A stretch of 13,997 nucleotides of DNA from the NCBI GenBank assembly GCA_028456385.1, contig JALNQF010000795.1:1-13997 (forward strand), written 5' to 3'. Origin of the DNA: Ophiosphaerella korrae. Taxonomy: Eukaryota > Ascomycota > Dothideomycetes > Pleosporales > Phaeosphaeriaceae. This document shows, one piece after another, positions 1 to 10,175 of the stretch; positions within the stretch are counted from its first letter, which is position 1, and each line of letters opens with the position of its first letter. The position numbers were made by a program, and so were the translations under genes. The notes under the pieces are model-generated. The model saw only the letters and a list, made by a program, of their open reading frames with translations. It was not told the DNA's origin and did not search any database.

Positions 1-1308
1 TATTACTTAAGCTATTTCTTCTAGCTAAGCTTTTATTCTTTCTTTTATTATAGCTACTCTATATCTCTATTTTTATAGGAACTATACTACTTTCTATTTA
101 CTAGAAAGATATATATAGTAGTTGTTATTATAATAAAAGGTCTAATAGAGTATTATATATTATACTTCTTTACTCCTAGCTACTTTCTTTTAAGGTTTAG
201 CTTATACTTATAGTACTTCTTTCTTCTTTTTAGTTATTTTTAACTAAGTTTCTTTCTTTAGGTCTTTACTTCTATATTCTTTTATAAAGTATCTTAGTTT
301 CTTATATTTATAGTATACTATATCCTTTTTTAACTTAGATCTATAGTTTTTTACGTAGTAGCCTAGTTTACTATAGTTAAAGTACGTAAAGTCTTTATTC
401 TTCTTTTTCTTCTTATCTTTATTAGCGTTAAAGACTATAAGGTCTCTCTTATTATAATTCTAGGTATAACCTCTATACTTATTCTTCTCCTATTCTTAAA
501 GATTATTATTAATTTATATTACCTATTATTTTAGAGCTTCTAGTATCCTTAGTTTCTCTATATATATTATCTTATATTAGATCTTAGAGTTAAGTCTTTA
601 CTTAAATTATAATATTAAGGCTAACTTATTCTATTCTATATTCTATAATAGTTATTTAAACTATAATACGTACTTAGGAACACTCTAGTTCTATATAAGC
701 TTTTCTAGCTATTCTTTAGCTTATTAGGTAATATCTATATCTCTAAACACTACTCTTATTTGTTTAGTAAAGTATTTATAGCTTCTAAAAATAGCTCTAG
801 TTTTATCTTTCTAGGTTATTAGAGAATATATTATATAATCTATCTAGTATAGTTTATACTATCTTATTACGTCCTCTTCTAGATACAATCTAATATATAT
901 TACTTTCTTTTCTTCTATATTAAAGTATAGTACTTATATATCTATCTAGAGTTATACTAAAGTAATAAAAGGTCTTAGTTTTTCCCTTATTTTATTAAAC
1001 TTCTTAAGTATAAGTATCTTTAGTAGTTTCTTTATTATACTTATCTCTAGTCTTTAGGTAATTAGTTCTATCTAGTTCTATTCTTAGATAATAGCCTTAA
1101 TCTATACTTTATTCTATTTCGCGTAATTTTATAGTTCTTTATTCTACGTCTCTAAAGTATTAATTACTATCTTTATATCTTCTTTATTATTAATTAGTTA
1201 GTTAAGATAACTTTTAATTATTTCCTATATAGTACTATTAGACTCTAGACTACTCTTAGGGGCTTTACTTATTTTAGTTAAACTTTCTACTATTATATTA
1301 GCTAAACT
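1..1308 (-). pseudogene. Family A Ty3/gypsy gag-pol, copy A1 (5' part, truncated by the window edge)
   Basis: Gag is the retrotransposon capsid/nucleocapsid precursor that packages element RNA. Read on the minus strand from about 1305, one frame runs to the left edge with many TAG/TAA stops at likely Gln/Trp sites. It shows a retrotransposon-gag type capsid region (a former RWY motif and conserved Leu/Arg blocks), then a Lys-rich stretch and two adjacent CCHC zinc knuckles at 384-343 and 315-274. Both keep the exact C-x2-C-x4-H-x4-C spacing, but every Cys and His is now Tyr, as expected from TG-to-TA and CA-to-TA changes. The whole stretch aligns as an inverted copy with 10367 to about 11640 (copy A2), and A1 keeps more CpG and G/C than A2. 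Protease and reverse transcriptase lie off the window. Family assignment is firm; the true start codon is not visible. Confidence 0.87.
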
Positions 1309-1546
1309 ACGCGCTACTTACACTTTACTTCTTATAATAACTAAATTAGCAAGGTATTATAGGCTACCTATTATTAACTACAAGTACCTAAATTAAGAGT
1401 TAGTAGATTATAAGTTAATAAAGAAAGCTTAAAGTTAATTTATAATAACTATAAATAATATAAGATATTTTATAACTATTTTATATTAGCGTTCTATAGT
1501 TAAAGGATTAAATTACTAATACTATCCTAATAATACGTATTACTAC
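1309..1546 (-). repeat. A1 5' leader and inner (3') part of its 5' LTR
   Basis: Between the gag homology and element B there are about 240 bases. Positions 1450 to about 1541 match, as an inverted repeat, the right edge of the window (13997 down to about 13906), where an A-family LTR lies on the other strand; the match is near-perfect apart from transitions and a few bases. This marks 1450-1546 as LTR. The inner LTR end was not fixed: the stretch 1352-1376 contains a GGTAGCC string on the minus strand that could be a decayed primer-binding site (inference, weak), which would put the LTR end near 1375. The remaining roughly 65 bases would be untranslated leader. Confidence 0.7.
1542..1546. repeat. 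Target-site duplication of element B, left copy
   Basis: ACTAC lies directly left of the left LTR and is repeated directly right of the right LTR (10126-10130). A perfect 5-bp duplication is the usual size for Ty3/gypsy integration and fixes both ends of B. Confidence 0.9.
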
Positions 1547-1761
1547 TATAAGGTAGACTTTACGTAAGATAACTTAATAAAGTAGTTTTAACAATTAACT
1601 AAAAAGAGTAAATAGTAGATAAAGCTATCTAAGTAAGTACTAGGTATATATACCTAGTAGCCTACTAAGCGCTAACTAAAAGTAGAAAGGTAGTTAAATA
1701 TTAGTAAGTTATAAACTTAATTAGTATAAAAATAAAAGATATAAGAGATAACTCCTTTATA
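1547..1761 (-). repeat. Element B 3' LTR (left)
   Basis: This 215-bp direct repeat of 9911-10125 starts TATAAGG and ends TTTATA on the plus strand; the right copy ends TTACA, so the original ends were probably TG...CA. I count 10 differences between the LTRs, all transitions and no indels. It contains a 20-bp perfect palindrome at 1639-1658 and a TATATATA core. It is the 3' LTR because the polypurine tract adjoins its right side. Confidence 0.93.
1639..1658. repeat. 20-bp perfect palindrome in the B LTR, left copy
   Basis: ACTAGGTATATATACCTAGT is its own reverse complement. It is conserved unchanged in the other LTR (10003-10022). It could be a TATA-type promoter element or regulator site within the LTR (inference); symmetry could also be chance in such AT-rich DNA. 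Confidence 0.6.
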
Positions 1762-1764
1762 CGT

Positions 1765-1776
1765 CTCCTTTCTTTT
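1765..1776 (-). other. Polypurine tract of element B
   Basis: On the minus strand AAAAGAAAGGAG lies three bases upstream of the 3' LTR. In LTR retrotransposons this purine run primes plus-strand DNA synthesis. Its position sets the orientation of B and agrees with the reading direction of pol. Confidence 0.75.
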
Positions 1777-2388
1777 AAAGAGCAAATTCCTAGAGCTTAA
1801 AAAGGGCTCTAATTAACTAATAATACCTATTAGGTAGTAGTAGTAGTAGCTAGAGTTAAAGAGGTTAACTATTTTTAGAGTTAAAATCATTATTTATAGA
1901 GTATAGAGCTAAGGTTTTTACTAATTTTAGTATAAAATTAAGACGCGCGTAACTTCTATATATAAAACGTGTTAACTATAAACCTTTTTCTACTACTTCT
2001 ACTCTACGCTAACAAAATTAAACCTAAAAGTATTTATATATAGTATAAGGGAAGGTAAAGTTAACGCTACTAAGTAACTTAATAGCGCTAGATCTCTATA
2101 TAAGTACTTACTATAGATATAGGCTTTATAATAGGTAGGTTTATTAATATAGGAGACCTAGTAAGCCTAATATTTATAAGTATTAGGGGGTAGGTAGCGT
2201 AGAGTAGCCCTAGCTAAGAATTTAGTAGCTAGTCGTAAATTCTATAATAGTAAACTAGACCTACGCATAACTAGTTATAAGGGAGTATAGTAGTTGTAGC
2301 TATAGTAGTAGGGGTAGGCCCTAACCTAAAAAGAGTCTTACACTTACTAGCTAAAGTAAACTATTCTTACTATTTTTTATACTATAAT
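1777..2388 (-). other. Element B 3' non-coding region
   Basis: About 610 bases lie between the likely end of pol and the polypurine tract. The pol frame stops showing recognisable sequence here, and no other domain was recognised on either strand. It holds a short GTA-type run at 1834-1849 and otherwise ordinary RIP-altered DNA. The border with pol is approximate, since true stop codons cannot be told from RIP-made ones. Confidence 0.5.
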
Positions 2389-2790
2389 TTATCTTTAGCT
2401 AGTAGTAAAGTTTTCTAATTACGCCTTAGAGGGCTTTTTTGCGCCTACTAATAGCTAGAGTACTTTACTAGGTTGCGTTTTTATTAGGCTCTATTTTAGG
2501 TATATAGTTAGTATTTTAGGCTTCTCTAAGTAGTTCTAGTAAAAGTTAAAGGTAGTAATTGCGTCTTATAAAGGGGCTTTTTTACGCCTATTAATAGTTT
2601 TAGGCTTATCTAGGTAGTTCTAGTAAAAGCTAAAGGTAGCGATTACGCCTTAGAAGGGGCTTTTTTATACCTATTAGTAGGTTAGAATACTCTAATAAGT
2701 TACGTCTTTATTAAGGCTCTATTTTTTTAGTATACGCAAAGTTAGTAGTTTAGCTTTCTTTAAGTAGTTCTAGTAAAAGTTAAAGGTAGC
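2389..2790 (-). repeat. In-frame C-terminal repeats after the chromodomain of B pol
   Basis: A 27-base core encoding A-T-F-(N/S)-F-Y-x-N-Y occurs at 2764-2790, 2614-2640 and 2530-2556. Spacings are 150 and 84 bases, both multiples of three, and all three copies are in the pol frame. A second module with an AAAAAAGCCC-type core on the minus strand recurs near 2418-2454, 2558-2598 and 2641-2680. Together they look like three units, the middle one shortened, made by duplication of the chromodomain tail. The last unit fades near the presumed pol stop. Confidence 0.75.
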
Positions 2791-2925
2791 TTTATATTTT
2801 ATAAATTCTTTTACTAGCTCTTATATAGGTTTATTATAGCTAGCCTAGTAGACTAAGTAGTACTATCTTACGTATTTTCTACGCTCTTTAAAGCGTACGT
2901 CTAAGATAGCTTCTACTAGGTATTC
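2785..2925 (-). other. Chromodomain at the C-terminus of B pol
   Basis: In the pol frame the residues read EYLVEAILDVRF, KERRKYVR, then a block matching W-x-x-L-V-x-W-x-G-Y with Trp codons turned into TAG, then a tail ending in an acidic helix. This is the chromodomain pattern of chromoviruses, where it steers integration towards heterochromatin through methylated histone H3. That would suit an element landing in a transposon-rich block. Recognition is from the residue pattern only. Confidence 0.78.
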
Positions 2926-5900
2926 TTTATATACGCTACTAGTTTCTTTATTAGTAATAATAATAGGGATTAGCTATAGTAGGTCTTAATCTAGTAGGGG
3001 CTTCTAATCTCTAGGGCGTAAGAGTTTTAAAGAGAAGACTAAGAATACGCCTTTACTTAGTATCTCTTAGAGTAGTACTAGCTTATATACTCTACTATTA
3101 TAGATAACTCTCTTAATAGAGTATAGGCCTACCTATTAGTAGTTTAATTTTAGAGTTAGCTAAGTAGTTCTCTAATTAGCTATACTAATATAGGCTTAGT
3201 TACTAACTTTATATACTAGTCTACTTTAGTAAGAGGTATTAGCTTAAGCTACTTACTCTTATTATACCTAGAGTATTTTTTCCTTAAAGTAGGCTACTAG
3301 GTTACTATAGGCGTTAAGTAGCTTATTAGCTTATATACGTTAGTTATATTAGGCTAAGTTTAGTTAATCTTTATTGTTTTTACTAGGGTATATACTACTA
3401 TAGAGGTAATACCTTAGATCTACAAGAAATAAGGTTATCTTAATAGATATATTAATAGTATTATTTACTTAGAACTTAGCTACGTATAGCTAGGCTACCT
3501 AGTTATCTTACGCGTAGTTAACGTATTACTTTAAAAAGATCTCTAGGGCTTAATTTACTTACTTAGTTTAGCTATTAGTTTCTAAGTAGTACGTAGTTAA
3601 GAGCTTTTACGTAATATAGAGGCGTTTATATACGTAGCGCTAAAATTAGCTAATAAAAGTTGTCTCTCTATTAGATATAATATTTATTAGGACTCTATAA
3701 AGCTTAAAAATAAATATAAAATATTAGGTAGCTTCTTTTAGTTTTAGAGACTTATAGAGGAAAAAATAGCGTCTTTTTATAAGGTAGTAGTAAATTACTA
3801 GGATATATTTATAAATCTAGCTGCTATTTTTACTAGTTAGTAAGGCTTAGATATAGTTTACTAAGATATTAGTTTAGAGTACGTAGAGAATTAGTATAGG
3901 TTAGAAGTAACTAAGTTTACTATCTTGTAAGTTCTTTATATAGTAGTAGATTAGGTATATATTATAAAATTACTTAATAGCTTAGAGTATCTTAAGCTAA
4001 TAATAGTACTTATATATTAGATATAGCGTACTATAAGGTCCTTTATAGCCTACTAACTAATAGTTGTAGTATAAATTAAAGATTTAGTAGTGTAGATAGG
4101 TATTTAGGGGGATATATAGACGCGTTTTATTAACCTAGAAGTACTTTTCTTTCTTTAATCTAGTAGAGCTAATATTAGTACGTAAGAAGTAGTATCTTAC
4201 TTTATAGAAGGCTTTTAATAGTTTTTGTTATCTACTATCTATAGTAGTAAATATAGCTTAGGCTACGTAGTCTTCTAAGTACGCTATATCTAGTAATTCT
4301 TCTATTAGGCGTAGGTTAATAATATATAGTAAGAGTTCTAGGTCTAGTTCTCTATTATAAGGTAGTAGAAAATCCTCTAGTAGGTTTACTAATATAGGTT
4401 TTATTCCTATAATATAGTAAAGGTAGGCGTATACTATAGTAGCTTATTTTAGCGTAAATCTATCTAGCTTTTATAGGTCTACAAGGTTTAGAGCGTAAAT
4501 TACTATATCTAGTGTAGGTTTTACGCCTAGGGCTAAGACTTAAGGGCTTAGGATAATTTAGTTAGCTCCTAATACTTGTAGATTAGAATTATCTATAGGG
4601 CAATCTTGTAGTTAGTAGCTTAGGGCGTCTATAACCTTGTTTATATCGCTAAGTACGTATTTAATATAGAAATTAAATTAGAATAGGAATAATAACTAGT
4701 AGGCCTAGTAGTAATTAAGCTTTTTAGTTATTATAAAGGTTTCTAAATTATAGTAGTCTATTATAACGTAGATTATATATAAACTACCTATAAGCTCTAG
4801 TTTCTATTTTTTAAATACTTAGATTATAGCTATAAGTTCTAGGTTATAGATATTATAATTATATTCTACTAGAGTGTATTTTTTTAAGAAGAAGCTAACT
4901 AGCTATTAGATTCTATCTTAGTTTAGTTAGCTTATTACTCTACCTAAGGCCTACCTAAAGGCGTTAGTTTAGATATAGATTAGTTTTAAGGAGTTAAAGT
5001 AAAGTAAGACTATACCTAGCTAAAAAGTAGCTTTTAGTTTATTAAAGGCGTCTATATATTCTTAGGTAATTATAAAGGGCTCGTACTAAGTCTTTTAAAG
5101 AAGTAGCCTATCTCTTTTAGTAAGTTTAGTAATAACTTTAGACTTAATTAACTTAGTAAGTAGTAAGGCAAGGCTTAAGTAATCCTTAATAAAGCGCTAG
5201 AGAAATCTAGTATAGCTTAAAAAGGCTAGGACTTCTTTAGTAGTCTTTAGTATTTCTTACTCCTAAATAGCTTTAACTTTAGAGGGATCTATTATAATTC
5301 CTTTATTAGAGATAATTATACCTAAAAACTTAACTAAGGTAGCGTAGAAGCTAGATTTTTTAGGGTCTACGTAGAAGCCTTACTCTTTTAGTTGCGTAAG
5401 TACTTTATAAATATACTAGATATAGTCTATTTTATTATTAGAGTATATTAAGACGTTATCTATATATATAGTGTAGAAGTTATCTAAATATTCTAGTAAA
5501 GCTAAGTTAATAGCGCGCTAGAAGGTAGCTAGTACGTTAGTAAAGCTAAAAGGTACTACCTTATAAGTATATATACTAAAGTAGGTAATAAAAGTAGTTA
5601 GCTATTCTAAATTTAAGGTAATACGTAAGTAGTAAAAGGCGTGTATTACGTTAAATTTAGAGAATATCTTTACTTTATTTAGGTAGGCTAGTATTTCCCT
5701 AAAGAATAGAATAGGGTACTAGTCTTTAATAGTAGATTTATTTAGCTTATAGTAGTCTACGTAGACTTATAAGCTACTATCTAGTTTAGCTATAATTAGT
5801 AAGTTATTCTTAGCTAGAGAGCTATATTTACTAATAAAGCTCTTACCTTCTATTTCTTAGATATATTTCTAGATTACTTTATCTTATTTTCTAGTAAAAA

Positions 5901-6848
5901 GGTAAGGTTTAGCGTCTAGGATTTTTGCGCTAAGTTTAAAAGTAATTTCTAGGTTATATAGCCTATAAAAGAGAAGTTCCTTAGTAGCTTTCTTATTAAA
6001 ATAGAGTATTAGGTCTTAATATAGTTAGAGTAGTTCTATAGATAAAATATTCTTAAGCTCTACTATAGGTAGTAGTTTATAAAATTACGCGTAATTTACT
6101 TCCTTAGCTACTTTATAGTAGTATACTAGTAGTAGTATTCTATCTAAAGTAAGTACTATAAGCGTATATCTACTTCTTCTAGTAAAGGCCTTAATTATAT
6201 AATAACTAATAGTTTAAATATCTATTAATAAGTTCTATTTATACTTATTAAGGTGCCTACTTAGGGGCCCTATAGGGGTAGATAATAGTTTAAGCGCTAG
6301 CTTCTTTAAGGCTATAGTAGAGTAATATCTAGGCGCGCTATAGTATACTACTAAGAGGATTTTGTTAGTTATCTAGTAGTACTATTAGTAGTAAGTGTTA
6401 GGGAATAATAATATTCTATAGTAGTAGTTAGGTTTAATAGTATAGGCTTTACGCTATAAAAATCCTAGAATAAAGTTAAATTAGCCTATATTTTTAATAA
6501 TATAGGTAGAAGTCTATTTAATATACGCGCCTACTTATAGGTAGAACATAACCTAATACATAATAGACTTAGATAAAGAACTATTGTATCCTTTATAGAT
6601 AATAAGTTAAGGTAGCTAGATAGTTTATAATTTTATAGTCTTTTAAGTAAATTTTTATTAAATAAAGTTTACGTTAGCTCTATTATTAGCTAGAGTTCTA
6701 GCTATATAGAGTACTATAGGGTTTTTACTTAAGAAGCTAGTAAATAAGAATTAGTTTAGCTTAGCTTCTATTAGATTAGTTAGTAGTTTTTTATACTAAA
6801 CTATCTATATTCTATAGGTAAGTATATAAGATATAGCTATACTAAGAG

Positions 6849-9803
6849 TTATACTTTAGTAGTTAATTACGCTCTTCTAGTTTATATAATCCCTAGGTTA
6901 AGGCTTTAGGCCTAGGGAACGTTATTTTCTAAATCCTAGTCTAAGTTAGGCTCTAGTTCTAGCTCTATATCTAGTTAGGGTTTATATTTAAAGAATTAGT
7001 CTTCTATTTCTATATCTATTTTAAAGTCTATTACTATATAAGTAGCTATATAGTAGTTTATAGTGTTAGTAGGTATCTTAGATTTAGTAGCTTTTGTTTA
7101 TTTATAAGTAGTATAGTCTAGCTTCTTAATACTTATCTTTCTATAGCCCTAGTATAAAATTGTTTTAGAGTTCTTAGTTTTAATTATAGTAGTCTTTTTG
7201 CTAGTTAGGTGTATTTCTCTAAATATACTTTCTAGTTATAGTTAATAGTATTTTAGTTCTTATAAGGTTATAGCTAGTTCTTCCTTAAAGTTTTATATCT
7301 ACGCTCTTAGTTTAGCTCTTATAGGTACTAAGGTACGAAGCTAGGTTTACCTAGGGCCTATATCTAAGTTATAATTATTTACTTTATTTTCTAATATTAA
7401 GATTATCTTTTAAAAATTAGTAGGGCTATTATAGATACTAGGGGTAGTACTAGTAGCCTCTTTAAGCTAGGGTTGTAGCTTTTTTTAAAAGTAGATGTTG
7501 TATAGCTATAAGTTCTATTATAGTTTAAGGCTAATATTATTAAATTTAAAGAGAAATTTAGCTTATACTAACTAGGTAGTTTTATAGATTAGTTAATCTA
7601 GTCTAAATTTAGCTATTTCTAGGGTTTTGTAACGTACTTCTCCTAATCTTACTATATTTATATTACTAAATTAGTAAAAAAGTGTAAAGAAATATATAAA
7701 TTCTTTTTAGTATAGGTAAGTAACACTATTTAGGATAGTAAGGTATAAGCGAGCTAATCTTATATAGTAGTGTATAATAACGTTAGCTTAAGTTTATAAG
7801 CTAATATATTTTTTTCTATTAGTAATAAAGTAATTATATATAGACTAGATAAAGGATATAATATCTACGTAGCGTCTTGTACCTAAAAATTATAGGAGTT
7901 TTATAAAGTAGTCTTCTTGTTCTTTATACTAGTAAAAATTAAAGGCTAGCTCTTAGATACTAGTTAAGAAAAGAGTTAGGGTAAACTCTTCTCTATTAAA
8001 GATATAGCAGCCTACTACTAGTACTTAGGGTTTAAACTCTCTTTTAAAGAAGCTAAGTTACTAGCTTTATAGTAAGATCTTAGTGTAGAGTAGTTTTATA
8101 TCTTTCTACGCTAGTATATTAAAGTTAAAGGTTTCTAGCTTAGTTTGTTTAGCTATTAGGTCTTCTTAGTAGATTACTACTTTACGTAAGTAGTTATATT
8201 TTACTATAGCTTCTTCTTATAAAGCTTTATACTAAGTAGCTCTTTAGCCTAAAGTATTATATTACTCTATAATATAGTTATAGTCTAGTAGTAATTATAC
8301 TAGGCGTTCTTAGAGTTAGGCTAATTAGTTATCTTATTAGAAGAGTTATTTATCTAATTTACTTACCTTAGCTATAAGCCTCTAGTTTTATTCGTTTACT
8401 ACGTTAATTATATCTTGTATCTAGGTGTTTACAACTACTAAGTATAATACTATTCTAGCTAGGGTAAATTCTCTAAGAGATAAGTAATTACTAGGTTTAT
8501 TATCTTTAATTCCCTAGTATAAAGTTAGTAGTAGGGTGTAAAACAAAGGTTAGAGCTTAGTAAACTTAGTAAGTAATTTCTTAAGTTTATCCTAAGATAT
8601 AAAGACTATTCCTAGTAGTAAGTCTTTATTAATTATAGCGTTTAATAGTAGGTTGTCTCTTAGCTCTTCTAGGATCTTAAGCTTAGGTGTAGGCTAGGGT
8701 AATAATACTTAGCTAACGTTTAGTTAGGCGTCGTTAATTAAGTTGTTTAATATAGTCTAGTTATTAAAAAGGACCTTAGTAACTAGTCTATACCTTAGGG
8801 GGCTACCTTAGTTAAAAGAGGTAAGGTCTATATCTAGGTTAAATTCTTCTATAATAGGTTAGTTAAGAGTAGCTAAGTCTATTATAGAGCTATTAGCTAA
8901 GAAAGCGCCTAGTACTTATTAGGGAATTATGTTAGGTTAGAAATTAAGTTTACTAGGTAGTCTTAGCTAAATAAAGGATTTAGGGTCTATTACCTATTTT
9001 CTTTTATTTTTCTATAAGGGGGTCTTAAGATATTATTAGAAGTTACTTAGTACTTTTTTTGTTAGAGTAGTTAGTATAGTAAGTCCTTAGGTCTATTTTT
9101 CTAGGGACCTAGTTCTAGTATATATTTTATAGATTTTTTATAGTATAGTAGCTTTAGAGTATTCTTTTAGTTTTTTACTAGATCTATAGTCTACTATTTA
9201 TAGCGTGTCTTTATTTTATAAGTACGCTTAGTTTAAGTAATAAAGAAGTTATAAGCTAGTATTATTTTAGTTTAAGAGGCTAGCTTTTAAGGAGATAGAA
9301 GATTTTTTATATAACTAAGTTGTAGTATAATAAGCTAAGTTATAGTAGTTATATACTATATTAGTACGTTTAGCTATTAGTTTATAGAGATTTAGATCTT
9401 TAGCGCTAGCTAGTAAAGGTTTTAGTATAGTCTAGGGCGCTTTATTACTTAGTTCTTACAAATTAAGTACTAGTAATTTACGTAAGTTTAGAGGTCTTTT
9501 CTTTCCTTAGTACTACTACCTAGGTTTAATACCTAGTATAAGTACGCCCTTACCTAAGTATACGTAGTAAGTATAAGCTAAAGCTTTATAACCTATAAGG
9601 TAGTTAAACTACTTTTCTTTAGTACGTATTTCTTTCTAGAACGTTAGCGCTAGTACTAGCAAAAAGGGAGCGCTAGAAACCTTAACTAGAACTATAATAT
9701 AGTAAACTTAAGGGGCTACCTAGCGCGCTATAGCTAAGGTAGGATCTAATTCCTAGTAGTGTAGTTCTTTTTAGCTAGCTAGGCTTAATTAAGAGTTAGC
9801 TAT
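6849..9803 (-). pseudogene. Element B gag, broken by RIP
   Basis: A single minus-strand frame, one base off the pol frame, can be read from about 9803 to 6849 with stops almost all at likely Gln/Trp codons. The first plausible start is ATA-GCT-AAC-TCT at 9803, a likely former ATG, 108 bases inside the 5' LTR. A second candidate is ATA-GAC-CCT at 8990. Features in order: an N-terminal part with a hydrophobic stretch (about 9720-9650) of unclear role; a Pro-rich region (about 8800-8600); a Gln/Leu-rich, probably coiled-coil segment (about 8400-8130); a helical capsid-like segment (about 8130-7500); and near 7154-7113 a Y-x2-Y-x9-Y pattern with C-x2-C...C spacing but no clear His, perhaps a degenerate zinc knuckle. 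The name rests mainly on position before protease and on layout, less on recognised motifs. If the 9803 start is right, this Gag is unusually long, at about 980 codons. Confidence 0.65.
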
Positions 9804-9910
9804 AATTAGCTATCTTATAGTAACTCTAGTACAAGTAAGAAGGCTACTAGCGTAGTTCTAGGTTATAGAGAGGCCTATAAAAGTAAAATATTTATAGAGA
9901 TCTACTATTA
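9804..9910 (-). other. Element B 5' leader and primer-binding region
   Basis: About 107 bases lie between the 5' LTR and the first candidate gag start. The primer-binding site should start at 9910 on the minus strand, where the sequence reads TAATAGTAGATCTC. It cannot be matched to a particular tRNA after RIP. Confidence 0.45.
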
Positions 9911-10125
9911 TATAAGGTAGACTTTACGTAAGATAACTTAATAAAGTAGTTTTAATAATTAACTAAAAAGAGTAAATAGTAAATAAAGCTATCTAAGTAA
10001 GTACTAGGTATATATACCTAGTAGCCTACTAAGCGCTAACTAAAAGTAGAAAGGTAGTTAAATATTAGTAAGTTGTAAACTTAATTAGTGCGAAAATAAG
10101 AGATATAAAAGATAACTCCCTTACA
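9911..10125 (-). repeat. Element B 5' LTR (right)
   Basis: The direct partner of 1547-1761, the same length (215 bp), with transition-only differences. It keeps some CpG and CpA that the left copy has lost (for example GTGCG against GTATA near 10088, and the terminal TTACA against TTATA), while the left copy keeps others. Each copy was therefore hit separately. It should hold the promoter for B transcription leftwards; no promoter element is certain beyond the shared palindrome. Confidence 0.93.
10003..10022. repeat. 20-bp perfect palindrome in the B LTR, right copy
   Basis: The same palindrome as at 1639-1658, unchanged, with a central TATATATA. Confidence 0.6.
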
Positions 10126-10130
10126 ACTAC
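10126..10130. repeat. Target-site duplication of element B, right copy
   Basis: ACTAC matches 1542-1546 exactly. Removing B and one copy of this duplication rejoins the A1 LTR, and the rejoined sequence aligns across the junction with the LTR at the right edge (about 13888-13910, reverse complement). Confidence 0.9.
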
Positions 10131-10175
10131 TAATTATATACTTACTATAATCTATTAATCTATAATTACTAAGAC

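Larger units (their letters stand above)
2389..6900 (-). pseudogene. Element B pol (protease, RT, RNase H, integrase, chromodomain), broken by RIP
   Basis: One minus-strand frame can be followed for about 1,500 codons. Protease: the D-x-G region is at 6687-6679, now reading Asn-Asn-Arg followed by ANVNFI. RT: the LRVCVDY-like block is at about 5772-5752 (reads L-stop-VYVDY), the PFGLTNA block (reads PFSFTNV) lies near 5550, and the catalytic YIDD-VLIYS is at 5466-5440 with its second Asp now Asn. RNase H: the TDA motif at 4968-4960 reads TNA, and the C-terminal KYV...DALSRQ block is at about 4662-4612. Integrase: the HHCC finger has both His (4047, 4035) and both Cys (3957, 3948) now Tyr, followed by D (3858, now Asn), D (3672, now Asn) and E (3564, now Lys) with 35 residues between the last two. 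A chromodomain follows. No net indel was found. The first codon is uncertain; pol overlaps or abuts the end of gag in the -1 frame, so it was probably made by -1 frameshifting. Confidence 0.92.
1547..10125 (-). mobile_element. Element B: complete, RIP-degraded Ty3/gypsy chromovirus (LTR retrotransposon)
   Basis: An 8,579-bp element bounded by two 215-bp direct LTRs and a 5-bp target duplication. Its coding strand is minus, shown by the polypurine tract next to the left LTR and by the gag, protease, RT, RNase H, integrase, chromodomain order from right to left, which is diagnostic of Ty3/gypsy rather than Ty1/copia (integrase after RT). The chromodomain places it in the chromovirus branch. Gag and pol lie in two frames, pol being -1 relative to gag. 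No net indel was found in pol; the damage is transition mutations. It sits inside the 5' LTR of A1, so it is younger than A1. It cannot move by itself: all catalytic frames contain many stops. Confidence 0.93.

Noticed and set aside
1352..1376. Primer-binding site of A1
   Set aside because: GGTAGCC on the minus strand resembles the start of an initiator-Met primer site, but the base before it does not fit and the LTR end is not fixed, so it is not listed as a feature.
1834..1849. GTA/TAG microsatellite
   Set aside because: Only about five units, in DNA where TAG-type words are common because of RIP. Not worth a separate feature.
3420..4060. Integrase region as a DNA-transposon transposase
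   Set aside because: It follows RT/RNase H in the same frame and has the HHCC spacing and the T-N-G-Q-T-E-R-V-N-Q type block of Ty3/gypsy integrases.
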